From assembly GCA_001871115.1 (NCBI GenBank), contig MNUR01000033.1:1-48971 (forward strand): a stretch of DNA of 48,971 nucleotides, written 5' to 3'. Position 1 is the first letter of the stretch. Each line of letters begins with the position of its first letter. Of the stretch, positions 38,452 through 47,766 are shown piece by piece. The translations under genes were made by a program, and so were the position numbers. Source of the stretch: Elusimicrobia bacterium CG1_02_56_21. GTDB taxonomy: Bacteria; Elusimicrobiota; Elusimicrobia; Elusimicrobiales; UBA9959. The notes under the pieces were generated by a model. It was not told the origin of the DNA and did no database searches. It was given only the letters and a program-made list of their open reading frames with translations.

Positions 38452-38955
38452 TTAAATTCCCGGGACCAGTACGGGAAGTCCGCGTTCAAGCGCCGGGTCC
38501 GGCGTAAAACTCCCGAAGAAAGCTTTAGCCGGCCAATAGCCCTTGGGAGGACGGAATTCTTCGTTGGTCCCCAGCAGGACGGAAAATACTCTTATTACAG
38601 GCACGGGGTATGACGAGCCCGTGTATTGCATGCGCGCCGAGGAGGCGGCGAAGCCGCAGCCCAAGGCGAGTCCCCGGCCTGTTTTAGTGCGGGCCGGAGG
38701 GGCCAGGCGGAACGCCCACAGCAAAGCGCTCAGGATGGGAACTCCCGCGCCTAACAAGCCTATGGCGGTCAGGAGCGGCGACCAGACCGGGACGTTAACC
38801 GCGATGTCCCCGGGAGGGAGGCGGACAATGTCCCCGGCGGCCGCCGCCAACCCGGCTATCACTATGAGCCCGGCCGCGCGGCTGCGGCGCAGCAGCCCCC
38901 CGGAGAGGACGGCCGCCGCGGCAAGGATCAGGACGCAGGCCGCAAGCGGGGTCAT
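38452..38955 (-). CDS. Short membrane protein duplicating the C-terminus of the HyfB-like subunit
   Basis: A 167-residue protein: three hydrophobic segments in the first 90 residues, then ALGCGFAASSARMQYTGSSY, PVIRVFSVLLGT and GYWPAKAFFGSFTPDPALERGLP. The same string of motifs ends the 657-residue HyfB-like protein of this operon (WGCGFTAPTARFQYTASSYA, TRVFSPILG, GYWPADASF), so it is a detached copy of that tail without the antiporter core. Its ATG overlaps the stop of the HTH-EIIA gene. It may replace or compete with the HyfB tail in the complex. Confidence 0.7.
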   Translation of the reverse strand: MTPLAACVLILAAAAVLSGGLLRRSRAAGLIVIAGLAAAAGDIVRLPPGDIAVNVPVWSPLLTAIGLLGAGVPILSALLWAFRLAPPARTKTGRGLALGCGFAASSARMQYTGSSYPVPVIRVFSVLLGTNEEFRPPKGYWPAKAFFGSFTPDPALERGLPVLVPGI

Positions 38956-39599
38956 GGGAGGGCCTTCAGCCGCGCCAGCAGTTCTTCCTCCGGGGCGGCC
39001 CTGTCGAGCAGCGCGCGGAACTCTTTGTCGTGAAGGGTTGACGCGACCCTGGCAAGGATGGCCAGGTGGGCGCGTATCGACGGGGTCACCAGCGTACAGA
39101 CGATGCGGACGGGCGCCTTATCGCCGGGGTCAAAAAAAACTTTGTCTTTTAGAAAGCAGATGGTCGCTATGGGCCGGGCGCTGCCGAAAATAAGAGGGCT
39201 GCGCGTATGCGGGATAGCGATCCCGTCGATGACGGTGGACCCCTTAACTTCCCGGTTCCAGAGCGCCTGCGCCGCCAGCGCCTTATCCCCGGGTTTCGCC
39301 AGCGGCAGGAGGTCCGCCACGGCCGTCATGACGGCCTTTTTATCGCCGCCGGGGACGCCGTAGTGGATATTGCCTTCGAGGAGCGCTTCGAGCCGGTAAA
39401 GGGCGTCCTGGCCCTGCGGGGCCTGGTAAAGCGCGGCCGCCGGGATCTTGCGGCGGGTCGCCCATTCGAGAAGATCCACCCGGTTGAACCGGTAGCGGCC
39501 GTTGATCATGAAAGCCGGCAGCCCGTCTTCGATCCACCTCGAGATGGTTGATTCCGAGACCTCAAGTATTCTCGCCGCTTCGCTTATGCCTAAGTCCAT
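38952..39599 (-). CDS. Helix-turn-helix/PTS EIIA (PtsN-type) fusion protein
   Basis: ATG 39599, 14 bases after the HyfB-like stop; the frame upstream of it is a shadow of that gene. Residues 1-50 form an excisionase/MerR-like DNA-binding motif (GISEAARILEVSESTISRWIEDGLPAF, then YRFNRVDLLEWA). Residues about 72-215 are a PTS fructose-type EIIA domain with the phosphorylatable His131 in DGIAIPHTRSP. PtsN proteins of nitrogen-type PTS regulate rather than transport. A fused DNA-binding module and its place inside a respiratory operon suggest that phosphorylation state controls this complex. No EI, HPr or EIIBC gene is in the window. Confidence 0.88.
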   Translation of the reverse strand: MDLGISEAARILEVSESTISRWIEDGLPAFMINGRYRFNRVDLLEWATRRKIPAAALYQAPQGQDALYRLEALLEGNIHYGVPGGDKKAVMTAVADLLPLAKPGDKALAAQALWNREVKGSTVIDGIAIPHTRSPLIFGSARPIATICFLKDKVFFDPGDKAPVRIVCTLVTPSIRAHLAILARVASTLHDKEFRALLDRAAPEEELLARLKALP

Positions 39600-39612
39600 A
39601 ATTAACCTTGCC

Positions 39613-41586
39613 TTAAAGTTTCCAGCCCAGGATGAGCAGCAGGAATATAGCCACATAAAGCATATGGTACTGGAGCCTGCCGCTCTGCCGGCGTTTGAAC
39701 CGCGCCAGTAAATTCACAAGCGCCGAACCCAGCGGGTGCAGGAAACCGTCCAGCACGCGGTCGGGGCTGTGCGAGGTGAAAGAGGCGTCCGCCGGCCAGT
39801 AGCCGTCCGGGGACGAGGCCTCCGTCTTGAAACCGAGTATGGGCGAAAAAACGCGCGTCAAAGGCATAGCGTAAGACGAGGCCGTATACTGGAACCTCGC
39901 CGTCGGCGCGGTGAAGCCGCAGCCCCAGGTGGCTCCACTGCTCAAGCGGCCGGCGACCAGGAGCCGGCGCAGGAAAACCAGAAAGGCCCCCGTGAGTATC
40001 ACACCCGCCCCGATGGCGCCGACCAGCCTTGCGCCCGAGACCGTTCCGGCCAGGGAGAGAGCCGCCGTCTCCGGGGGTAAGCCGCAGACCAGGGCGGCAG
40101 CTTCCACTACGAGGCGGAGCACTGGACCGGGCCAGAGGCCGATAAAAACACAGAGCGCCGCCAATGCGGCCATGGGGACCAGCATTGCGGGCTTGGGGTC
40201 CCTGGCCGTCCTGGCGGCCTCGGTCCTGGGAACGCCCAGGCAGAGGGCGCCGTAGGCTTTTGTAAAGCAGGCGAGCGCGAGTCCCCCGATAAGCGCGAGC
40301 GCTCCTATCGAGACGGCGGCCAGCCGCCCCTCGCCGACAGTGGCGGTTGAGAACGAAGCCAGGTACACCAGCCATTCGCTGACGAAGCCGTTGAAAGGCG
40401 GTATTCCGGAGATAGCGGCGGCGGCAAGGAGGGAGAGGGCCGAGGTCCAGGGCATCGTTTTAAGAAGGCCGCCGCCGGCTTCTATGTTTCTTGTTCCGAG
40501 GGCATGCTGAAAAGCACCGCTCCCGAGGAAGAGCAGGGATTTGAAAAGAGCGTGGTTAAGGGTGTGGAGAATAGCGCCGGAAAAACCAAGCAGAGCAAGC
40601 TCGGGCCTGTGATGAGAGAGCCCGAGGCAGCCCAGCCCCAGGCCCAGCGCTATGATGCCGATATTCTCTACGCTATGGTAAGCCAGCAAACGTTTCAGGT
40701 CGTGCTGGCCGAGGGCGAAGAGGACGCCGCCTATTCCGGAGACCGCGCCGGCAAGGACCAGGACTATCGCCCAGAAGTCGGGGACGCCGCGCAGCAGCCA
40801 GATCAGCCTGAGAAAGCCGTAGATCCCCATCTTGATGACGACGCCTGACATGACGGCGGAGACGTGGCTTGGACAGGCCGGGTGGGCTTCCTGCAGCCAG
40901 ATATGGAGCGGGGCAAAACCGGCCTTCATTCCAAAGCCGATAAAGGCAAGGAGAAGCAGCAAAGCCGACAGCCCGTCCGTGGGAGGCATAACGGCTCTAA
41001 TCCCGGCGAAGTCCAGAGTTCCGGCAGCCCGCCCGAGGATAGCGAACAGGACGAGGAGGGCCAGGGTTCCGGTATGGGTGCAGATAAAATATAAGAAGCC
41101 GGCGCGCCGCACCTGGGGATGCTCGTCTTCGACTATGACCAGGAAGAAGGTGGCCAGGGCCATCAGCTCCCAGGCGAACAGGAAGAGGATGGCGTTCTGG
41201 GCGCAGACGACCACTGAGAGCGAGGCGGTCATAAGGAGGAACAGCGGGCGGATAGACTTTATGCGCGACAGGCTGCGGGAGGCTTTTATATAGGCTTCTC
41301 CGTAGATGCCGGCCGCCAGGCAGACGCCGAGGATTATCAGCAGGGAAAAAGACGATAAAGCGTCCAGGCTGAACGACAGGCTGGCCGAGGGCAAGGACCA
41401 GGCCTGGATAAAGCCCGGGGCCGAAGCCTGCTCAAGCCCGCCGGCCATGATGGCCGCGAAGCCCGCCAGGCAGCCCAGAACAAGCGAAATATTGAAAATC
41501 GCGGAGGAGAGCCCCGGCTTCCTGGCGGTCAAAGCGGACGCGGCGGCTCCGGCTAGAAGGATTGAAATTGATAAAATCAGAAACAT
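39613..41586 (-). CDS. HyfB-like antiporter subunit of Ehr complex
   Basis: First gene of the operon, 657 residues, about 15 transmembrane helices. The antiporter core is complete: FAWELMALATFFLV (helix 5 Glu), FGMKAGFAPLHIWLQEAHPACPSHVSAVMSGVVIKMGIY (helix 7-8 Lys), QHDLKRLLAYHSVENIGIIALG, and ISGIPPFNGFVSEWLVY. The C-terminal extension (WGCGFTAPTARFQYTASSYA) is the tail seen in HycC/HyfB of hydrogenases 3 and 4. With the HyfF-like protein it makes two predicted ion channels, against three in complex I. Confidence 0.92.
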   Translation of the reverse strand: MFLILSISILLAGAAASALTARKPGLSSAIFNISLVLGCLAGFAAIMAGGLEQASAPGFIQAWSLPSASLSFSLDALSSFSLLIILGVCLAAGIYGEAYIKASRSLSRIKSIRPLFLLMTASLSVVVCAQNAILFLFAWELMALATFFLVIVEDEHPQVRRAGFLYFICTHTGTLALLVLFAILGRAAGTLDFAGIRAVMPPTDGLSALLLLLAFIGFGMKAGFAPLHIWLQEAHPACPSHVSAVMSGVVIKMGIYGFLRLIWLLRGVPDFWAIVLVLAGAVSGIGGVLFALGQHDLKRLLAYHSVENIGIIALGLGLGCLGLSHHRPELALLGFSGAILHTLNHALFKSLLFLGSGAFQHALGTRNIEAGGGLLKTMPWTSALSLLAAAAISGIPPFNGFVSEWLVYLASFSTATVGEGRLAAVSIGALALIGGLALACFTKAYGALCLGVPRTEAARTARDPKPAMLVPMAALAALCVFIGLWPGPVLRLVVEAAALVCGLPPETAALSLAGTVSGARLVGAIGAGVILTGAFLVFLRRLLVAGRLSSGATWGCGFTAPTARFQYTASSYAMPLTRVFSPILGFKTEASSPDGYWPADASFTSHSPDRVLDGFLHPLGSALVNLLARFKRRQSGRLQYHMLYVAIFLLLILGWKL

Positions 41587-41747
41587 TTAAATTGCGGGAA
41601 CGGCTACAAGCGGCAAATACAGAGTGCTATTTATAAATATTACCATATTTGCCGGCCGTAATAGCTCATAATTATTGCCCGCGGCGGTCATAAAGCGTTA
41701 AAGCTACGCCGGCAGCCGACAAGTTGCCGCCGTGCAGGTGTGAGCTT

Positions 41748-42515
41748 TTAGCGTTCGGAAATAAGGCCGGCAAGCAGGAATTCCCGGTTCATGCGGGCGA
41801 TATTGGCCACTTTAATGTCCTTTGGGCAGACCGCCTCGCATTCGTACTCGTTCGAGCAGTTTCCAAAGCCCTGCCGGTCCATGGCTTCGACCATGCCCAG
41901 CGCGCGTTTAGCCCTTTCCGGCCCGCCCTGCGGCAGCAGCGCCAGCTGGGAAATTTTAGCGCCCGTAAAAAGCATGGCGGCTCCGTTGGGGCAGGAAACT
42001 ACGCAGGCGCCGCAGCCGATGCAGGCGGCCGCGTCCATGGCCTCTTCGGCCTTATCTTTTTCTACGGGCGTGGCATTGGCGTCGGGGCCGGCGCCGGTGT
42101 TCGTTGAAATAAAGCCCCCGGCCGTGATCAGGCGGTCCAGCGCGCCGCGGTCCACCGCCAGGTCTTTGAGGACCGGGAACGTCTTTGCGCGCCAGGGCTC
42201 GACCGTTATTACGTCGCCGTTGCTGAATCTGCGCATGTGCAGCTGGCAGACCGTGGAGTGTTCGTCCGGACCGTGCACGTCGCCGTTGACCACCAGCCCG
42301 CAGGAGCCGCAGATGCCTTCGCGGCAATCGCTTTCAAAGGTCACGGGATTCCCGCCTTTTTTCAGCAGGTCGTCGTTCAGGATATCCAGCATCTCCAGGA
42401 AGGACATATCCGGCGAGATGCCGGAAACTTTGTAGGCCGCCATTTTTCCCGGCTCTTTAGGGCCCGCCTGGCGCCAAACGCGCACGGTGACCGAGAACTG
42501 TTCTGAATCGTTCAT
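41748..42515 (-). CDS. sdhB: Succinate dehydrogenase / fumarate reductase iron-sulfur subunit
   Basis: A 255-residue protein with the three cluster sites: [10 protein letters not shown] with a later Cys in STVCQLHM (2Fe-2S), [12 protein letters not shown] (4Fe-4S) and [13 protein letters not shown] with the remaining ligands (3Fe-4S). The last spelling and the N-terminal SVTVRVWRQ are typical of the Bacteroidetes/epsilon/delta type of enzyme with a single cytochrome b subunit. It transfers electrons between the flavoprotein and the heme subunit. It overlaps sdhA by 4 bases. Direction of work (succinate oxidation or fumarate reduction) is not decided by sequence. Confidence 0.95.
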   Translation of the reverse strand: MNDSEQFSVTVRVWRQAGPKEPGKMAAYKVSGISPDMSFLEMLDILNDDLLKKGGNPVTFESDCREGICGSCGLVVNGDVHGPDEHSTVCQLHMRRFSNGDVITVEPWRAKTFPVLKDLAVDRGALDRLITAGGFISTNTGAGPDANATPVEKDKAEEAMDAAACIGCGACVVSCPNGAAMLFTGAKISQLALLPQGGPERAKRALGMVEAMDRQGFGNCSNEYECEAVCPKDIKVANIARMNREFLLAGLISER

Positions 42516-44425
42516 TTGTAACTCCGTTCCGCTATTTTGATATTCTCGAAAGTAAGCGGTTCCTTGTGCAGGACGGCCGCCTTGCCCTCGCCCTGATATT
42601 CCCAGACCGCCGCGTGCGAGAAGTTCGCGTCGTCGCGCCGGGCTTCCCCTTCCGGGGTGACAGATTCTTCGCGGAAATGCGCGCCGCAGGATTCCTTGCG
42701 CTCCAGGGCGTCCCTTACCAGCAGTTCCGAGAATTCCATGAAGTCTGCTATCTTCATGGCTTTTTCCAGAGTCTGGTTGAAGTCTTTGTCCGCGCCGGAA
42801 ACCGCCACGTTTTTCCAGAACTCTCCGCGTATTTCGGGTATTTTCTTAAGAGCTTTATTAAGGCCGGCCTCGTTGCGGCCCATGCCTACGTCGTTCCACA
42901 TCACGTTGCCGAGCTGGCGGTGCAGCTCGGACGGGGTTTTCTTGCCTTTTACCGCAAGCAGCCGGTTGATACGGTCCCGCACTTCCCCGGCCGAATCGGT
43001 GAATTCCTTATCGGCGGGGGAAGCCGGGGCGAATTTGCCGGCCCCCAGGTAACCGCCTACCGTGGCGGGCGCGACAAAGAACCCGTCGGCCAGGCCCTGC
43101 ATCAGCGCGCTGGCGCCCAGCCGGTTGGCCCCGTGGTCCGAGAAATTGGCCTCGCCCAGGGCGAACAGGCCGGGGATGGTGGTCATAAGGTTATAGTCCA
43201 CCCAAAGGCCGCCCATCGCGTAGTGCGGCGCCGGGTAGATGCGCATAGGGGCCTTGTACCCGTTCTCGTCGGTTATCTGGTAGTACATATCGAACAGATT
43301 ACCGTAGGCGGCCTTTATCGCGCCGGCGCCCTTGCGCTTGATCGCGTCCCGGAAATCCAGGTAGACGGCCTGGCCGGTCGCCCCGGCTCCGAAGCCAGCG
43401 TCGGCTACGGTCTTGGCGGCCCTGGAGGCGATGTCCCGCGGCACAAGGTTCCCGAAAGCCGGGTAGCGCCTTTCCAGGTAGTAATCGCGCTCAGCCTCGG
43501 GGATGTCGTTGGGTGGGCGCTTGTCCCCCTTGGCCTTGGGCACCCAGACGCGCCCGTCGTTGCGGAGGCTCTCGCTCATCAGCGTGAGCTTCGACTGGTG
43601 TTCCCCCGAGCGCGGTATGCAGGTGGGGTGTATCTGCGTGTAGCAGGGATTGGCGAAGCCTGCTCCGCGTTTATAGGCCGCCCAGGCGGCGGAAACGTTG
43701 CACGAGCCGGCGTTGGTGGAAAGATAGAAAGTGTTGGCGTAACCGCCGGTGCACAGCAGGACGGCGTGGCCGGCGTGCGACTCCAGCTCGCCGGTCAGGA
43801 GGTTGCGCGCGGTTATGCCGCGGGCATATCCGTCCTTGACGACCACGTCCGCCATTTCGCGGCGGGGCAGTATGGTAACGGTGCCGGCCGCCACCTGGCG
43901 CATCATAGCGGAATAGGCGCCCAGCAGCAGCTGCTGGCCGGTCTGGCCCCGCGAATAAAAAGTGCGGGAAACCTGCGCGCCGCCGAAAGAGCGGGTAGAG
44001 AGCAGGCCGCCGTATTCCCGGCCGAAAGGCACGCCGATAGCCGCGCAGTGGTCGATGATCTGGTTGGAGATCTGCGCCAGGCGGTAGACGTTCGCTTCCC
44101 GGGCGCGGTAGTCGCCTCCCTTTATAGTGTCGTGGAACAGGCGCCAGACGGAGTCGCCGTCGTTCGGGTAATTCTTTGCGGCGTTTATCCCCCCCTGCGC
44201 CGCTATGGAATGGGCGCGGCGGGGTGAGTCATGCAGCGTGAATACTTTCACGTTGAAGCCCAGCTCGCCCAGCGAGGCGGCCGCGGAGGCCCCGGCCAGG
44301 CCGGACCCCACCACAAGGACGTCGAACTTGCGCCGGTTATTGGGGTTTACCAGCTTCAGGTTGAATTTATGCGAGTCCCATTTCTTCTCGATGGGCCCGG
44401 CTGGAATTTTAGCGTCAAGTTTCAT
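42512..44425 (-). CDS. sdhA: Succinate dehydrogenase / fumarate reductase flavoprotein subunit
   Basis: The 637-residue protein has the FAD-binding motif [19 protein letters not shown] and the covalent-flavin region [15 protein letters not shown] with the histidine just before SIAAQGG (RAHSIAAQ). Substrate and catalytic residues are visible in [11 protein letters not shown] and [13 protein letters not shown] binding [19 protein letters not shown] block closes the FAD site. Length fits the type with a single large cytochrome b anchor. Cytoplasmic face of the membrane; one operon with sdhC and sdhB. Confidence 0.97.
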   Translation of the reverse strand: MKLDAKIPAGPIEKKWDSHKFNLKLVNPNNRRKFDVLVVGSGLAGASAAASLGELGFNVKVFTLHDSPRRAHSIAAQGGINAAKNYPNDGDSVWRLFHDTIKGGDYRAREANVYRLAQISNQIIDHCAAIGVPFGREYGGLLSTRSFGGAQVSRTFYSRGQTGQQLLLGAYSAMMRQVAAGTVTILPRREMADVVVKDGYARGITARNLLTGELESHAGHAVLLCTGGYANTFYLSTNAGSCNVSAAWAAYKRGAGFANPCYTQIHPTCIPRSGEHQSKLTLMSESLRNDGRVWVPKAKGDKRPPNDIPEAERDYYLERRYPAFGNLVPRDIASRAAKTVADAGFGAGATGQAVYLDFRDAIKRKGAGAIKAAYGNLFDMYYQITDENGYKAPMRIYPAPHYAMGGLWVDYNLMTTIPGLFALGEANFSDHGANRLGASALMQGLADGFFVAPATVGGYLGAGKFAPASPADKEFTDSAGEVRDRINRLLAVKGKKTPSELHRQLGNVMWNDVGMGRNEAGLNKALKKIPEIRGEFWKNVAVSGADKDFNQTLEKAMKIADFMEFSELLVRDALERKESCGAHFREESVTPEGEARRDDANFSHAAVWEYQGEGKAAVLHKEPLTFENIKIAERSYK

Positions 44426-44462
44426 ATTTTATCCTCCGCCAACCGCTTGGATTTAAGTCCGA

Positions 44463-45140
44463 CTACTGTATTATCGCCTCAGAGGCCGTTCCTGCGGTCA
44501 GGTCCGCCCCCAGCAGGTAATAAAGAGAAATGAGCGCGAAGCCGACCATGGCCAGGGCTACGATTACCCCGCCTATCTTAACCAGCGGGGTGTATTTGGG
44601 ATGGTTAAGCCCCAAAGTCTGGAAAGCGCTCTGCATTCCGTGGCTGAGGTGCAGCGCCAGGGCCGCCGAGCCGGCCACATAAACGGCGGTGAACACGGGC
44701 TTGCGGAAAGCGGAGGTCACCATCCGGTAAAAACCCATGGAGTGGTCCGTAAAGCGGAAGGTAAGCATATGATAAACCAGGTAGGCCAGCAAGGCCGCGG
44801 CGGTGTAAAGCATCGTAGCGGAGCCTATTGTCCTGCCGCCCTGCCATTTCCGGGCCTCGTAACCGCGCGGCGCGTTCATAAAATCCTCGGCGCGCACCCA
44901 GACGCCGGTTATGATGTGCGCAAAGAACAGCGCGGCCAGGCCCAGCTCGAGGAGCGGCGTGGCCGGGTTAGAGAGCAGGAAATCTACCCAGGCATTGTAG
45001 GCAGCTTCGCCCTTAAAGAGCAGCAGGTTCTCGGCCAGGTGTACCAGCATAAACCCGCCCAGGAGCAGGCCCGAGACGGCCATGACGGCCTTCCTCCCTA
45101 TCGAGGCGGAGATAAACCGCTTTATAAAGGTAATATCCAT
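44463..45140 (-). CDS. sdhC: Succinate dehydrogenase cytochrome b subunit
   Basis: ATG 45140 with TAGGAG eight bases upstream gives 225 residues and five transmembrane helices. Candidate heme ligands are FMLVHLAENLLLF, FFAHIITG, VYHMLTF and ALHLSHGMQSAFQTLG, as in the diheme b558-type anchors that lack SdhD. It exchanges electrons with (mena)quinone, and the diheme type can couple this to the membrane potential. Directly upstream lies a stump of metK, in the same direction. Confidence 0.93.
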   Translation of the reverse strand: MDITFIKRFISASIGRKAVMAVSGLLLGGFMLVHLAENLLLFKGEAAYNAWVDFLLSNPATPLLELGLAALFFAHIITGVWVRAEDFMNAPRGYEARKWQGGRTIGSATMLYTAAALLAYLVYHMLTFRFTDHSMGFYRMVTSAFRKPVFTAVYVAGSAALALHLSHGMQSAFQTLGLNHPKYTPLVKIGGVIVALAMVGFALISLYYLLGADLTAGTASEAIIQ

Positions 45141-45162
45141 AAAGTGACTCCTAAAAAAACCG

Positions 45163-45318
45163 CTAAACATTCCCGATGCCGTATAATTGCGCTCCGCCCG
45201 CCGGATCCTTTTTCATTATCTCTTCGAGCACCGCGTCGGATATCTGGTCGCAGACCTTATCCGGGTGTCCCTCGCTCACAGACCCGGAACTTACCAGTCT
45301 TTTTCCCCTGCAATTCAT
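45163..45318 (-). pseudogene. metK stump: N-terminal 50 codons of S-adenosylmethionine synthetase
   Basis: A 51-codon frame with a good start site (AGGAG, 5 bases) encodes [20 protein letters not shown] followed by [11 protein letters not shown]. This is the highly conserved first segment of MetK ([20 protein letters not shown]), with the catalytic His in GHPDK kept and one E-to-G change. It then leaves the family ([11 protein letters not shown]) and stops 22 bases before the sdhC start. A full enzyme has about 390 residues, so this cannot be active. Remnant of a deletion or cassette replacement; possible use as a translated leader for sdhC is speculation. Confidence 0.8.
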
Positions 45319-45399
45319 TGATTCTCCTGTTTAGTCAGCGCCCGGTTAATTTCCATGGGGTCCTTAATGGATTCCGGGCATAGCGCGGACCGCGGTTAT

Positions 45400-45428
45400 A
45401 AAACGCGCCATCGTCCCCGGCGCGTTTT
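45400..45428 (-). terminator. Terminator after gdhA
   Basis: AAAACGCGCC / GGCGCGTTTT, a 10-base perfect stem with a 9-base loop, 14 bases after the gdhA stop. Confidence 0.7.
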
Positions 45429-45441
45429 GCTGATCCCTTGA

Positions 45442-46824
45442 CTATACAAGGCCCTGGGCCATCATGGCGTCAGCTACTTTTTTAAAGCCGGCGATGTTGG
45501 CGCCCATCACGTAATTGCCGGGGTGGCCTGCCTCTTTGGCCGCGCCCACGCAGGCGCTATGGATGTCCGCCATGATACTACGCAGATGCTTATCCACCTC
45601 ATCGGCGGACCAGCTCATACGCATGCTGTTCTGGCTCATCTCCAGGCCGGAAGTAGCCACGCCGCCCGCGTTGGAGGCCTTGCCCGGAGAGAATAGGATG
45701 CCGGCTTCTTGGAAGGCCGTCACGGCTTCCGGGGTGCAGGGCATATTTGCGCCCTCGGTCAAACACATTAAGCCGTTCTTCAACAGCTCTGAAGCGTCGC
45801 CGGCATTAAGCTCATTCTGCGTGGCACAAGGCAGCGCCACGTCCGCTTTTATGCGCCATGGCCGCATACCGGCATGAAATTCAGCGCCGAATTTCCTGGC
45901 GTAAGGTTCAACAATATCCTGTCCGGAGGCCCGTAATTGCAGCATATAATCCGTTTTTTCGCCGCTTATCCCGTTCTTGTCGTAAATAAATCCGTCCGGC
46001 CCCGAAATTGTTACAACTTTTCCGCCCAGCTCTCCGGCCTTCTTAACCGCGCCCCAGGCCACATTACCGAAACCGGAAACGGCCACGGTCTTGCCCTTAA
46101 AGGCGGCGCCTTTGGTTTTAAGCTGCTCCTGGCAGAAATAAACCACGCCGTACCCGGTGGCTTCGGGGCGGACGAGAGAACCTCCCCAACTGAGGCCCTT
46201 GCCCGTAAGTACGCCCGTAAATTCAGCCTTTAAGCGTTTATACTGGCCGAACAGGAAGCCTATTTCGCGGCCACCCACACCCATATCGCCAGCCGGTACG
46301 TCCGTGTCGGGGCCGATATGGCGGAACAGTTCCGTCATGAAGCTCTGGCAGAAGCGCATGACCTCGCCGTCGCTTTTGCCGCGCGGGTCGAAGTCCGAGC
46401 CGCCCTTGCCGCCGCCCATGGGAAGCGTGGTCAGGGAGTTCTTGAAGATCTGCTCGAAGCCCAGGAACTTGAGGATGCTCAGGTTCACGGAAGAGTGGAA
46501 GCGCAGACCGCCTTTATACGGCCCGATAGCGTTATTAAACTGAACGCGGAAACCGCGGTTTACGCGGAATTCGCCTTGGTCGTCCTGCCAGCCCACGCGG
46601 AAAGTAATAGCGCGGTCCGGCTCTATTAGCCGGTCCAGAACCTTCGCTTTTATATATTCGGGGTGCTTTTCGAGTATCGGGGCCAGGGTTTCAACCACTT
46701 CCTTAACAGCCTGGTGGAACTCCTTCTCTCCGGGGTTCCTGGCGACCACGTCGGACAGGAGATTTGTTATGTAATTATGTACTGAAGCTTTGCTCTTCTC
46801 CGGTGTAATTGCGGGTTTGGTCAT
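45442..46824 (-). CDS. gdhA: NADP-type glutamate dehydrogenase
   Basis: ATG 46824 was chosen over the in-frame ATG 46866 because the family begins near KSKASVHNYITNLL; this gives 460 residues, close to the usual 445-450 of hexameric GDH family I. Motifs: GGLRFHSSVN and LPMGGGKGGSDFDPRGKS (catalytic Lys), DVPAGDMGVGGREIGFLFGQYK, dinucleotide fold VAVSGFGNVAWGA, and GGVATSGLEMSQNS. It forms glutamate from 2-oxoglutarate and ammonia and links nitrogen to the carbon cycle next to sdh. Cofactor preference NADP is from family type, not proven. Monocistronic. Confidence 0.95.
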   Translation of the reverse strand: MTKPAITPEKSKASVHNYITNLLSDVVARNPGEKEFHQAVKEVVETLAPILEKHPEYIKAKVLDRLIEPDRAITFRVGWQDDQGEFRVNRGFRVQFNNAIGPYKGGLRFHSSVNLSILKFLGFEQIFKNSLTTLPMGGGKGGSDFDPRGKSDGEVMRFCQSFMTELFRHIGPDTDVPAGDMGVGGREIGFLFGQYKRLKAEFTGVLTGKGLSWGGSLVRPEATGYGVVYFCQEQLKTKGAAFKGKTVAVSGFGNVAWGAVKKAGELGGKVVTISGPDGFIYDKNGISGEKTDYMLQLRASGQDIVEPYARKFGAEFHAGMRPWRIKADVALPCATQNELNAGDASELLKNGLMCLTEGANMPCTPEAVTAFQEAGILFSPGKASNAGGVATSGLEMSQNSMRMSWSADEVDKHLRSIMADIHSACVGAAKEAGHPGNYVMGANIAGFKKVADAMMAQGLV

Positions 46825-47290
46825 TAGGATATATCCTTTGTGCTTTAGTTCCATCTGCGATAACAATTAACAATTCCGTAAATATTCCGAATTTCACTGT
46901 GAATCTGCCGCCGCCGTCCTGACAGGCACATTCCGCAATTAGCACGGATGACGCTTATTACCAGAATTGCCACTATTTCTTTGCCTGGTGCGCGGCACTG
47001 TGATCGCGGCGTAAGCAGGTTGTGGCCGGGGAGCGGCCCGGCGGGGTGCATTGCAGCCCTTCCGGGGCAATGCCCGGGGGACCAGTTCGCCTATCGCTTC
47101 ATTGAGATTCCCTGATCTAAGACATAGAATGATTGACGGGCACCTAAGGCCGGCGGGAAGAGCCTGTCCGTCCGGCTGGGTTTGCCGGGTCTTCGGTTCC
47201 GAAGACTTGAGGAACTCCCCGTGGTGGGGTGAGCGCATACGAATCTCCCTTGATCGTTTCAGGCCGGATAAGACTCCGGCAGCCCCGCTG
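46825..47290. other. Intergenic region upstream of gdhA
   Basis: About 465 bases with no convincing gene on either strand. Near the gdhA start are a GGATATATCC palindrome (46827) and two copies of AACAATT in tandem (46861-46875), a possible regulator site. A GC-rich self-complementary stretch lies at 47065-47090. I see no tRNA or known riboswitch. Confidence 0.4.
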
Positions 47291-47476
47291 TCAGCGTCTT
47301 AAAACTTTTTGAAGAGCTTTGGATAAACGGCGCAGTTCACCGGCGGAATAGCCGGTTCTTTTGCGGGCGCGCGTAATTCCGGCCTCCCGCTCGAGAAGAA
47401 AGAGGGAGGAGTTTTGTATACCCAGCAAGCCCATTGTTTCTTTCCTGGTGATTATTATCTGGTCCGGTTCTTTCAT
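47291..47476 (-). CDS. Small MerR/excisionase-like DNA-binding protein
   Basis: A 61-residue protein: IIITRKETMGLLGIQNSSLFLLEREAGI, then GYSAGELRRLSKAL. This follows the MerR-like pattern of a helix-turn-helix followed by a wing and a Y-x-x-x-x-L-x-x-L helix. It is short but complete for a DNA-binding unit of the excisionase kind. Last gene of a possible three-gene unit, 14 bases after the 91-residue protein; the ribosome binding site is weak. Confidence 0.5.
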   Translation of the reverse strand: MKEPDQIIITRKETMGLLGIQNSSLFLLEREAGITRARKRTGYSAGELRRLSKALQKVLRR

Positions 47477-47490
47477 TGCGTGTTATCGGC

Positions 47491-47766
47491 TCAGAATTCG
47501 GGAAACGTTCCGATTCCGAAATAGGGGCCCAGGCCCGCTTTGACCACGATCTCCTTAAAGCGCTTTAACGCGCCTTCTGTCGATTTATCCGGCGGATTTA
47601 CCTCGAAGCAGAATAAATCGCTTTTTGCGTTGACCCGATGTAATTCGGACAGCTTTTTGAGTTTAGAGGCAAGGAGGTGCGTTACTCTTACCCCAAAAAG
47701 AGTAGGCGTAATCCGCCGCACTTCCGTAACCCCCGGACAAAGTGTCTGGCCTTCCATAACGGTCAC
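47491..47766 (-). CDS. Unknown 91-residue protein
   Basis: GTG start inside the stop codon of the upstream 55-codon gene (GTGA overlap), which supports real translation by coupling. The sequence is mixed alpha/beta, with two cysteines (QTLCPG and DLFCFEV), and ends ...AGLGPYFGIGTFPEF. No membrane segment, no family recognised. Its place behind an ArsR-type regulator and palindrome suggests a stress-inducible small protein. Confidence 0.5.
   Translation of the reverse strand: MTVMEGQTLCPGVTEVRRITPTLFGVRVTHLLASKLKKLSELHRVNAKSDLFCFEVNPPDKSTEGALKRFKEIVVKAGLGPYFGIGTFPEF

Noticed and set aside
42566..44227. 553-codon plus-strand frame
   Set aside because: Antisense of sdhA; long open shadows are common in GC-rich genes with biased third positions.
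46825..47290. Possible tRNA or structured RNA in the gdhA upstream region
   Set aside because: Several GC-rich stems exist, but no cloverleaf, T-loop or known riboswitch core could be matched.
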